NCBI RefSeq assembly: GCF_910596095.1
Contig: NC_056546.1
Coordinates: forward strand, 24,208,425 to 24,272,424
Length of the DNA stretch: 64,000 bases
From: Thunnus maccoyii
Taxonomy: Eukaryota; Chordata; Actinopteri; Scombriformes; Scombridae
Reading direction: 5' to 3'
Within the stretch, counting starts at the first letter, position 1, and each line of letters starts with the position of its first letter. Shown here piece by piece: positions 56,171 to 64,000 of the stretch. A program made the position numbers and the translations under genes. A model generated the notes under the pieces. The model was not told where the DNA came from. It searched no databases and was given only the letters and a program-made list of their open reading frames with translations.

Positions 56171-57745
56171 ATGTATGTATTGTTGCAGTGTGATGTTCCC
56201 ATCACCCTGCAAGACCACAACTACTCAAGACGCAGAATCTCTGCACGCTGGGCAGACGCTGTGAGGAAGCCTGCAACCTGGAACAAGTGTCCATGCTGCA
56301 GGGATGACCAGGTTAGACTTTTCAATTTTCTGTTTTTTTAAAGCCTTACAAAACATTTCATAATTTACTATATAGGAAGTGTAGAAAATCAAAAAGTATC
56401 TCTCTAACAACACGCTTAACTTGCTGACTGTCGTCAACTAGCTGCAGCCAATTACAGAACACTATCTTGTTGTCAAATAAAACAAAATGAAACACTGTTC
56501 ATGTCACATGAAGTACTGAACATCATGTGTTTTATTAGTGATCAGTGCCTCATTAACTTTTTAAGTTGCATTGTGGGATCATTTGAGTTCACTATTTAGG
56601 GTTTAATTAGGCCATGATAATATTCACTGGACTGTTTAGGGTATATGAATCCTCACAAACTACAGAATCAGACAATTCTACAAATGTTAAACACACTATG
56701 TTCACTATATTGTGAATAATAAATGATTTTGGACACAACTGCTGCTGCATAGCTTTAATGCTCTGCATACTGGACTTACTTTTCATTTGACCTTCCTGTT
56801 AAGTTCCCATCAAACTGTGCCAGTTCACAGCTTTACTCTGTGACATTATTTTCCTTGAAATTAAATTCTTCTTGCATCCAGACTTGAATAAACTAAGGGT
56901 TATTCCTCTAAAGCCCTGTAAATTGTGAAGGTTCTTTTTACTTTTCCAAAGTCTTGATCAGTGCATCGAACGCAGATTTTTCTCTTGTGAGATTGAAACA
57001 TTATCCTCTGCTGAACTTCCCCAGGAGCAGAAACACCAGCAATCTGCTACTACTGCCAAACTTCCCCGGAAGAGGAAGCGGACATCCATGGCCTGTCATT
57101 CCAGACCTTCTGCTGAACCCCCAGAGGTATTGGCTCCCACTCCTGAGCCCTCAAGCCCGGCTGCTGACATTCCAAGGTTGCTGAATTTGGTCCCTCGGTC
57201 CGCCATCCCACCTGCCGACCTGCCAGTGGTCTCAAATATGGCCCCCGGCAGCCCCCGGCCCTCCACTGCCCCCCTGCAAGATGACGGCCCTCTGAAGATA
57301 CACAACCGCTCAGTAGAAGAGTACCAGCAGATCTACCATGAAGTGGTTGATGACATGCTGACGTATGTTTATGAAAAATCTAAATCTTTTTCAAACAAAT
57401 CATGTCACATTTTTAGTATCACCTAAAAATCTATTAGTCATTTTTTTCAATATATAAAAACATTTTAATCCCACATATTGTGATTATTAAATGTTTGCTT
57501 CTTTCACTCCTCACAGATACAAGGATGGCCGGTTGCGTCCGTACAGTTTGGAGCTTGGCCGTCGTATCAAGCAAAAGCTGTGGGAGAGACTGAATCGTCC
57601 CACGTTTACGACCTCAGCCAATGAGGACGGGCTTGTGAAGGTTGATGTATCATATGGGGTTGGAGTCTATCCTCCCCTTCATGATGTAGATATTTCATTA
57701 GAACCAAAGCCTGAGCAGCCACCAAGAAAAAGAGCTAAGAACTGA
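56171..57745 (+). CDS. Unidentified spliced gene, last three coding exons (about 235 aa)
   Basis: Segments 56189-56311, 57025-57362 and 57517-57745 join in phases 0 and 2 with canonical sites (ttgcag|, GACCAG|gttaga, cttccccag|, GCTGAC|gtatgt, cctcacag|) to one frame ending in TGA at 57743-57745. If the ATG at 56171 is used without an upstream intron, the protein starts MYVLLQCDVPITLQ and has 235 aa. Otherwise an upstream exon supplies the start. The protein has a basic N-terminal module with CPCC (SARWADAVRKPATWNKCPCC), an NLS-like PRKRKR, a Pro-rich middle, and a well-structured C-terminal block (RSVEEYQQIYHEVVDDMLTY, GRLRPYSLELGRRIKQKLWE, YGVGVYPPLHDVDI) ending PPRKRAKN. The codon pattern and exact phase joins make it real; I do not recognise the family, and no function is proposed beyond a likely nuclear location. 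Confidence 0.7.
56189..56311 (+). CDS. Unidentified gene, exon A (Cys-containing basic module)
   Basis: 123 nt, phase 0 at both ends if the upstream acceptor ttgttgcag| is real. Encodes CDVPITLQDHNYSRRRISAR and the WNKCPCCRDDQ end. The in-frame ATG at 56171 is an alternative start that would extend the exon leftward. Confidence 0.65.
57025..57362 (+). CDS. Unidentified gene, exon B (Pro-rich, then conserved-looking helix)
   Basis: 338 nt between gaacttccccag| and CTGAC|gtatgt. Begins EQKHQQSATTAKLPRKRKR, is proline-rich through the middle, and ends IHNRSVEEYQQIYHEVVDDM. Confidence 0.72.
57517..57745 (+). CDS. Unidentified gene, terminal exon C
   Basis: Acceptor cactcctcacag|. Encodes YKDGRLRPYSLELGRRIKQK and onward to PPRKRAKN, with TGA at 57743-57745. 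The densely coding look (no low complexity) makes it the strongest exon of the three. Confidence 0.75.
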
Positions 57746-58358
57746 AACTGAACTGAAAGTATCAGTAGTTTGTAAATAGTTAAAGACATTAGAATAGTTC
57801 AATAAGATCAAATCTGTAAATAATATTTAGTTTTAAGTCTTTTTAACAGGTAGAATTGTCTCGTTTCATCAGTTAATGCAGCTTCTGTCTGAACTCTTTT
57901 CCAGCCAACTACACATCCAACCACTGCTGTTGCAGCCTCCACCTGCATGCTCTACCATCCACCTGCAGCCTGAAGCTCCACCTGCAGATTCTGGAAGAAA
58001 ATTACAGACACCTCCACCGACAACCTCTGCAAACCACCTGAAGTGCCACGTTCTGCCCTAAACCAGTAGCCTGTTTCAGCCTCCATCAGATCTAACTGTG
58101 CCTCCAACTGACACCAGCCATGTGCTGTCCTAGCCTCCACCTGCAGACAGCAGATAGCTGCAAACACATGCTCCACCTAAAACATCTTACGGCCAAATTC
58201 CAAACAGCAACAAGTCGAACCTCCACCTGCAGCCTCTGCCAGGAGGCAGCTGCTGCCTTCATCTGCAAGTTGCTGGCAAAGGCTACAGATGGAGATTTGA
58301 GCTGCAGCAGTCTGTCAGAATCTGCCAGTGGAGGCAATGGCTGCAGTCTGTACCACCT

Positions 58359-58670
58359 CCTCCACCTGCAGATTGTGGCAGACAACTGCAGCCTGGGCCT
58401 CCACCTACAACCTCTGCCAGCAATCCGCAGCCGCCGCCTCCACCTGCAGTTTGTGGCAGACAGCTGCAGCCTGGGCCTCCACCTATAGCCTCTGCCAGAA
58501 ACCTGCAGCCGCCGCCTCCACCTGCAGATTGTGGCAGACAGCTGCAGCCTGGGCCTCCACCTATAGCCTCTGCCAGAAACCTGCAGCCGCCGCCTCCACC
58601 TGCAGATTGTGGCAGACAGCTGCAGCCTGGGCCTCCACCTACAGCTTCTGCCAGAAACCTGCAGCCACCG
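58359..58670 (+). repeat. Four tandem 78-bp units (core of the minisatellite)
   Basis: Units start at 58359, 58437, 58515 and 58593, all exactly 78 bp (26 codons), with only a few substitutions each. In the frame beginning at 58359 each unit reads PPPADCGRQLQPGPPP then IASARNLQPP (or close), with no stop inside the core. A TAG follows at about 58711. Confidence 0.95.
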
Positions 58671-59383
58671 CCTCCATCTGCAAGTTGCTGGCTAAGATTG
58701 GTGGAGATTTAGTATCTGCCAGTATCTGCAGGTGAAGGCGATGGTTGTTGCCCAAACCTTCAGCAGGAGCCTCTTCCAGCAAACTGCACCACCTCCTCCA
58801 CCTATAGGGTGTGGCAGAATGCTGCAACCTGAACCTCTACCAACAGATGCTTCCAGCTCATCTCTGAAACATCTGTCTCCACCTGCAGATTATGACAAAC
58901 AGCTCCAGCTCACCAGCCTCCACCACCAGCCTCTGACTGCAACCTGCACCACCCCCACCAACTACAGATTCTGGCTGAGCCAGCTGCTTCCAGCTCCTCT
59001 TTGAAACATCTCCCAGGAACCTGTAGCCGCTACCTCCACCTGCAGGTTCTGGCAGAGAGCTGCAGTCTGAATCTCCACCTACAGCTACACCAGGTGTGTA
59101 TGTCTTTCACATAAAGTACTGTAGTTAGTGATGCACAGTGGAAAGTATTGTATATAATTCTGGGCTGCATTGTGTCCTCTCACATTGACCCTCTGCACAT
59201 CATGAGCACTGTTAGACGGTGCTGTGTAGTTTTTTGTATATTTTTAAAAATGATTTATGCCATATGTTGACTGTTTCTTGGATTACTACCGATTGTTTCT
59301 CTTTCCTTCTTAGTTTGAATATTCTTTATTGTGTTTGTTGGGTTTTGTGCACACACTGCAAACCACTTTCCCTTTGAGATAAT

Positions 59384-59389
59384 AATAAA
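59384..59389 (+). terminator. Candidate polyadenylation signal AATAAA
   Basis: Lies in a non-repetitive insert (59.1-59.4 kb) between the two minisatellite blocks, 1.64 kb after the unidentified gene's stop. It could end that transcript, but no downstream GU-rich motif is striking. Confidence 0.3.
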
Positions 59390-59749
59390 GTTAATCTTAA
59401 TCCTCCACTTGCAGATACTAGCAGACAGCTGCAGCCCAAACCTCCACCTCCAGCGTCTGCAAGCTACCTGTACTGCTGCCTCCTCCTGCAGATTCTGAGA
59501 GACAGCTGCAGCCAGAACCTACATCACTACATCAACTTCCTTTGCTAGAAAGTTGAAGAGCCTCCCTCCACCTGAAACTACTACCAAACACCACCAACAG
59601 CTTCTTCCAGTCATCCACAGAACCATCCTCCTCCAGCTCACAGTAACCATCTGCTCCTCCAGCCACTGCCTACAGTCTCTATCAGTAACCTGCAACCCCA
59701 ATATCAGGAACCAGGCTATAGTTTGATTAATACAGTGACTAAAAACATA

Positions 59750-60080
59750 TGATTAATCCATGTCTGAGCTCTGTTGTAGCTAAAACAATGTTTGAACATT
59801 TGGAAGAAAAACAAAAAACAAAACAAAAGGGGTATTTATGTCATACGTATTGTTTTGAAAATGCATTGTGAATGTTTACTGATTTTTTTTTTAAATATCA
59901 AAACGAACTTTCAGTATTTTTTGTAATTAAATGTGTAGAGAATTTTCATTCTATCTCAGGGAAGGTACCTTAAGGGAATTGCATATTGTTAAAAATGGAC
60001 CTCCAGCACTTAAACGCACCTTACAATAATTTCTTGTATTGTATTGAAATGAATTTGCCTCTTTCATTATTAGACCGTTT
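59750..60080. repeat. Duplicated segment, copy B (partner at 51.82-52.15 kb)
   Basis: Same block order as copy A: gagctctgttgtagctaaaa, tcaaaacgaactttcagtat, gggaattgcatattgttaaa, aatggacctccagcacttaa and gaaatgaatttgcctctttc. Confidence 0.8.
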
Positions 60081-60504
60081 CAGGCTGCGTGTTTGAGTCC
60101 AACATTAATCTCCAACTCAAAATACTTTTGATATGATATATAGTTATATCAGGATTTTTATCACTTTTCCTCCTTTACAGAATTTTTTTCCCTCAGCATT
60201 GCAGTTCATACTAACCATCTACATTTCTAATAATTAAGTCATAAGATTTGCACGAACCAGTAGAAACATTATTTTACTTGACAATGTAGTTTTTAGTCAA
60301 CACAGTATTAAAATAAATGTTGCAAAATTAATATGTTTATTTTCCACCAAGGTTTGTTAGCTGACCAACACTGAATGAATCAAAGCAAGTTTCAGACCAT
60401 CCTGCAGATTACTTGGTGTTACTTTCTTACTTTCTCTCAAACTTGTGGAAAAATTTCTATAAAATATATTATAATAAATATAAATAAAAAGAATAAATCA
60501 ATTA

Positions 60505-60915
60505 CACATTCATGTAACTAAAGACATTTACTCAAGCATTGTACTAAATTTGAGATACTTCAGTTTTTTTTATACTTCACTACATTTTAGTGGGTAATGT
60601 TGTACTTTTTACTCCACTACATTACTACCACTTTAAAAATGTATATTTAATGTGCAAACACAATCATCATCTTATAAAATACAACATATTGTCTTATATA
60701 AAACCACCCAGCAGTAAGTAAAATGGTTAAATAAGCTGTGCCTTGACCAGATGCAATATTGTAATGATGTAAACATGTTAATGAGTTGGTAATGGTACTT
60801 AAATATATTACCATTACATTGACAGACAGCATTTTGCTGCATGTGTTTACCTTTGAATTCATTTTACTCATACTCTTGTATCTGAATCTGAATACTTCTT
60901 CCACCACTGCACAGA
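60505..60915. mobile_element. Teleost MITE of the 'cttcttccaccactg' family
   Basis: Begins near gtaactaaagacatttactc, has ttttactccactacatta in the middle, and ends ctgaatacttcttccaccactgcac, the reverse complement of the common fish terminus cagtggtggaagaagtattc. I recognise this family as very frequent in percomorph genomes. Confidence 0.75.
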
Positions 60916-61142
60916 ACAGATGAACAACATACTGAGGGTAAAGGTAATGATCTGAATCAATATAAGATGTGATGTTAATAAAAATGGCATGAAATTAAGG
61001 GGACAATTATCTGAATCATGAAATTATTCTATACAATCATTTCGGCTGATTTGAGAACAAAGCTGATATTCATGGCATTTGACATCTAGCTGCTCTGTCT
61101 TCATCTGTATGAAGATACAAATGTTAGTAGGTGTTTCTGTCT

Positions 61143-61159
61143 AAAAAAAAAAAAAAAAA
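61143..61159 (+). repeat. Poly-A run
   Basis: Seventeen A directly before the first copy of the 61/62 kb duplication. Confidence 0.95.
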
Positions 61160-61194
61160 CAGGAAACGGGCGCTCGACAAGCTCCCATGGTGCC

Positions 61195-61812
61195 AGGGCC
61201 TCCCATACCAACCGATAACATGCACAAGACATGGCCAGGTTCTGCCTGTGCGCTGGCAGGGCCCCCAGGTGTCACCGCGAGCGGCTCTACCTGGCGACTA
61301 GAGGCTCCCCTCGGCATGCAGTCATCTCGGCAGCATTCCAGTAGCCGAGGCGTGGGCAGCCACAGGGGTTTTTCGAGCCACGTCTCCTGTGAGGGAGTGT
61401 AATAGAAAATGACTGGAGGAGGTCCTATTTCAAATCTCTGATGGAGACCTTGATGGCATCATTGATGACATCAAACAACCAGTGCTGTCAACTGAGAACT
61501 GATGAACCATCAGTGTGGACATCCTCTGTGATGTAACATAGGCGTGACATCACAGTTGATGTCAAGACCAACATAAAATAAAATGAACGAGTGAAATAAA
61601 CATCTGAAAGTCAAATTCATTGATCAATACAATATTTCTCACAACAACAGGTGGAGTTAAGGGAAGCTTGATTGATGCCAATCACAACAGCTCCTCTCAT
61701 AAGCAGCAGGCAGTTTAATGAGCCAAGAGTTCAGGAGAAAACTGTTCTTCCCAAGATAAAAAAAATACATACACTTCCCTAAATATGACTATACAGCCCG
61801 AGCACACCAACA
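61195..61812 (+). repeat. Direct duplication, copy 1
   Basis: Shares with copy 2 the blocks cctcccatacca, ctggcagggcccccag, cacgtctcctgtgagggagtg, ctgtcaactgagaactgatg, tggacatcctctgtgatgt, atttctcacaacaacaggtgga and aagcttgattgatgccaatc. The offset is about 1.41-1.47 kb. The ORF at 61187-61402 has no recognised content. Confidence 0.92.
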
Positions 61813-62533
61813 ATAAGCAAAATACATTTCTGAATGGGGGAGAACGTTAAGTCATTGAAAAAAAGTTTTTACAATTATTATTCATAACTTCAAAATATTA
61901 GTAAATGTTTTATATTGATATATACAGACGGGTGAGAAATAAAAGGGATTTTGGACTGACGTGTTAGACAGCGCTCTCCACCACTATTAAAACAACAAAT
62001 GAGGGAGTATCGTTTTGAAGAATGGTATAACTGACTTTTATAAAAAATAAACAAATAAATAAAAAGTTGCGATTTTTTTTCTTTTCATTTGAATGTATGT
62101 GATGTACATTGTTTGTATTGTATATTTTTTCGAATGGACTGAGTTTGACAAGAAAAATGACATAACATAATATAAAGGTGGTCAGGACATCGATAACTAA
62201 TATGCAGATGAGAATAGAAGCCACCTTAATGCAGAAATGACAGAAGTTGTCACTCTGACACAGACCATCAGAAACCTGGATAATGTAAGACTCATACAGG
62301 CATATCCTGAACAAGACTAAAACCAGAACACGTTGTAAGAGGCAAACAGTGGACATGTAAAAGTACTTCATACCAGTCTGTGTGTTGTTGACACGTTACA
62401 GACCAGTGATGTGAACCCAGTGATGTGGCGAAAATGTCAGTCAAGTGCGCCCCGCGCAGTGCGTCAAATGTCCACAAATATACATAAATGTAGATAAATG
62501 TATGCATGCAGTGAAGAAAGAAAGCAAGAGGAT

Positions 62534-62570
62534 AGAAAAGAAAAGAAAAGAAAAGAAAGAAAAAAAGAAG
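62534..62570. repeat. (AAAAG)n microsatellite
   Basis: About six AAAAG units grading into poly-purine. Confidence 0.9.
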
Positions 62571-62604
62571 CAGCAATATATACAGGCTCTGAAGCAACCA
62601 GGCT

Positions 62605-63262
62605 GCCTGAGCCTCCCATACCAGCACGACAGACTAGGCCAGATCTATGCACTGGCAGGGCCCCCAATTGTCATGCATCGCGAGCTTGAGCTCAGCGGTG
62701 CACCGCGAGCTCGAGCTAAGCGGTGGACCGCGAGCTCGAGCTCAGCCATGCATGACACCTGGCGGCTATCGAGGACTCCCCTCGGCTGCAGACGTGGGCC
62801 GAGGCGACGGCTGCCGCATGCTGCTGCGGTGCATCAGAGCCTCCACGTCTCCTGTGAGGGAGTGTGGAATGGAGATTGATGGCAGGAGGGGGTCCTATTT
62901 ATAAACTCGGTTCCAAGCCTTGACGCTGTCATTCATGACGTCAAATAAGCACTGCTGTCAACTGAGAACTGATGACACATCAATATGGACATCCTCTGTG
63001 ATGTCACATAGCCGTGACGACGAACATAAGATGAAATGAAAGAGTAAAACAAACATCTGAAACTCAAATTCATTGATACATAGAATATTTCTCACAACAA
63101 CAGGTGGACTTAAGGGAAGCTTGATTGATGCCAATCACAACAGCTCCTCTCATAAGCAGCAGGCACTTTAATGAGCCAAGAGCTCCGGAGAAAACTGTTC
63201 TTCCCAAGATAAAAAAAAAATATACACTTCCCTAAATATGACTATACAGCCCGAGCACACCG
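62605..63262 (+). repeat. Direct duplication, copy 2
   Basis: The block order is identical to copy 1 through agcccgagcacacc. Differences are point changes, loss of the gttgatgtcaagacc segment, and an insertion of a 25-bp x3 array near 62.68 kb. Confidence 0.92.
62679..62753. repeat. 25-bp x 3 tandem repeat with inverted flanks
   Basis: Units 62679-62703, 62704-62728 and 62729-62753 each begin CGCGAGCT(C/T)GAGCT. Each holds the self-complementary gagctcgagctc (unit 1 with one change). Flanks tgtcatgcat (62669-62678) and atgcatgaca (62748-62757) are exact inverted repeats. Confidence 0.95.
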
Positions 63263-64000
63263 AATATTAACAGACAGCACCCACATTTATACAGTATGCC
63301 AAATATGCTTTGGAGGTAAGATTTGAATTTCTGTTGCAGGAGACACTGAAATTCCTGTCACCACGTGCAGTGTGCACATTGTTAGCAGACAATTAGCATA
63401 TAATGTACAAAATATTACATGAAACCAGCAGGTTCTTGTAAATATTGGTTTTACAGAAGTAATCAACTTTAAATCATTCCCAAATTGTGTCAGTAATGTT
63501 ACTAGGCTGTATGATCTGTAAACGGTGTAACTTAGGAAAAAACTGTCATAGAGTTAATATTGGATCATAAGGATGTCTTGTCATACTATGGGAAAACTGA
63601 TGTCCTCCTGAGTGATGTATATCTCAGCAAAGGAGCAATTATGTGTTCTGATGTCAATTGTAATGGACATTTCTCACCCCAAAGCCCTCTGTGCTATGTG
63701 TGATGGTATTGTGGGAGCTGTGTATGAGGCCGGAAGATAATACTTTGCTTACTTCTTCCACCACCGTAAAAACTTGTGTTATAGTATACAACAAAATAGT
63801 TATAACACAATATAGGCTAGTTTTAGTGTTCTAGTGATGTGTGTCTGTGGTGCTGCATTGATTGGTGCGATTGATAGTAAGTGCTCCTCTTCTCCAGGTG
63901 GAGGCAGTGTGGGCCAGACTAAGCAGCATTGCTTTGTGAGGTTTCTTCCTGGAACATGAAGCTGTCACAGCTGTTTGTTGTAAAGTGTGCAGAGTGTAAA
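63263..64000. other. Right-edge non-coding DNA
   Basis: No exon with supported splice sites was found. ttacttcttccaccacc near 63750 may be a small fragment of the same MITE family as at 60.5 kb. An intron-like acceptor (cttctccag|gtggag at 63898) is not supported by flanking coding sequence. Confidence 0.4.

Larger units (their letters stand above)
57925..59720 (+). repeat. Degenerate minisatellite, CTCCACCTGCAG-rich (two blocks)
   Basis: Dozens of variants of cctccacctgcag and ggcagacagctgcag occur between about 57925 and 59095 and again between 59400 and 59720. They are split by an unrelated A/T-rich piece with AATAAA (59384-59389). The best-preserved section is the four-unit core at 58359-58670. 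It lies directly downstream of the unidentified gene's stop codon. Confidence 0.88.

Noticed and set aside
58328-58735. 135-codon ORF across the minisatellite (Ala/Ser/Thr/Cys-rich repeat)
   Set aside because: It is one of several frames kept open because the unit length is divisible by three; the proline-rich frame is at least as plausible, and neither has a supported start or splice.
61964-62627. Hydrophobic minus-strand ORFs near 62 kb resembling membrane segments
   Set aside because: Produced by T-rich complement of A-rich DNA and microsatellite; no conserved motif and no agreement with the duplicated copy.

Overview
This is vertebrate nuclear DNA, most probably from a ray-finned (percomorph-type) teleost. 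Compact intron-containing genes with canonical vertebrate splice sites sit in AT-rich sequence full of long (CA)n/(GT)n tracts and MITE-like repeats that I recognise as typical of teleosts. I saw no prokaryotic, viral or organellar gene and no confident tRNA or rRNA.

Layout: 1-5.5 kb, non-coding, with a hAT-like MITE. 5.5-14.5 kb (+), a complete spata48 (C7orf72) gene that I reconstructed from nine short exons. 14.5-23.2 kb, intergenic DNA and the probable ikzf1 promoter with a non-coding first exon near 18.7 kb. 23.2-36.9 kb (+), ikzf1 (Ikaros): seven coding exons, 520 aa, six zinc fingers. 40.2-44.5 kb (-), fignl1 (Fidgetin-like 1): a single coding exon of 649 aa plus a probable non-coding 5' exon. 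45.7-52.8 kb (+), ttl (tubulin-tyrosine ligase): seven coding exons, 411 aa, with one GC-AG intron and a long 3'UTR. 56.2-57.75 kb (+), the last three exons of a spliced gene I do not recognise. 57.9-59.7 kb, a degenerate proline/CTGCAG-rich minisatellite with a clean 78-bp core. 59.7-64 kb, duplicated and MITE-rich DNA without a convincing gene.

The order and orientation spata48(+)-ikzf1(+)-fignl1(-) match the human 7p12 block as I know it. ttl, head-to-head with fignl1, is not the human neighbour (DDC is there), so a rearrangement boundary lies near 44.4-45.4 kb. The gene products belong to separate processes: sperm (SPATA48), lymphoid transcription (Ikaros), RAD51/homologous-recombination control (FIGNL1) and the tubulin tyrosination cycle (TTL). 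There is no operon-like logic; only the divergent fignl1/ttl arrangement suggests possible co-regulation.

The least-explained parts are the unidentified gene at 56-57.7 kb with the repeat array downstream of it, and the 61-63 kb direct duplication whose second copy carries a 25-bp x3 repeat between inverted flanks.
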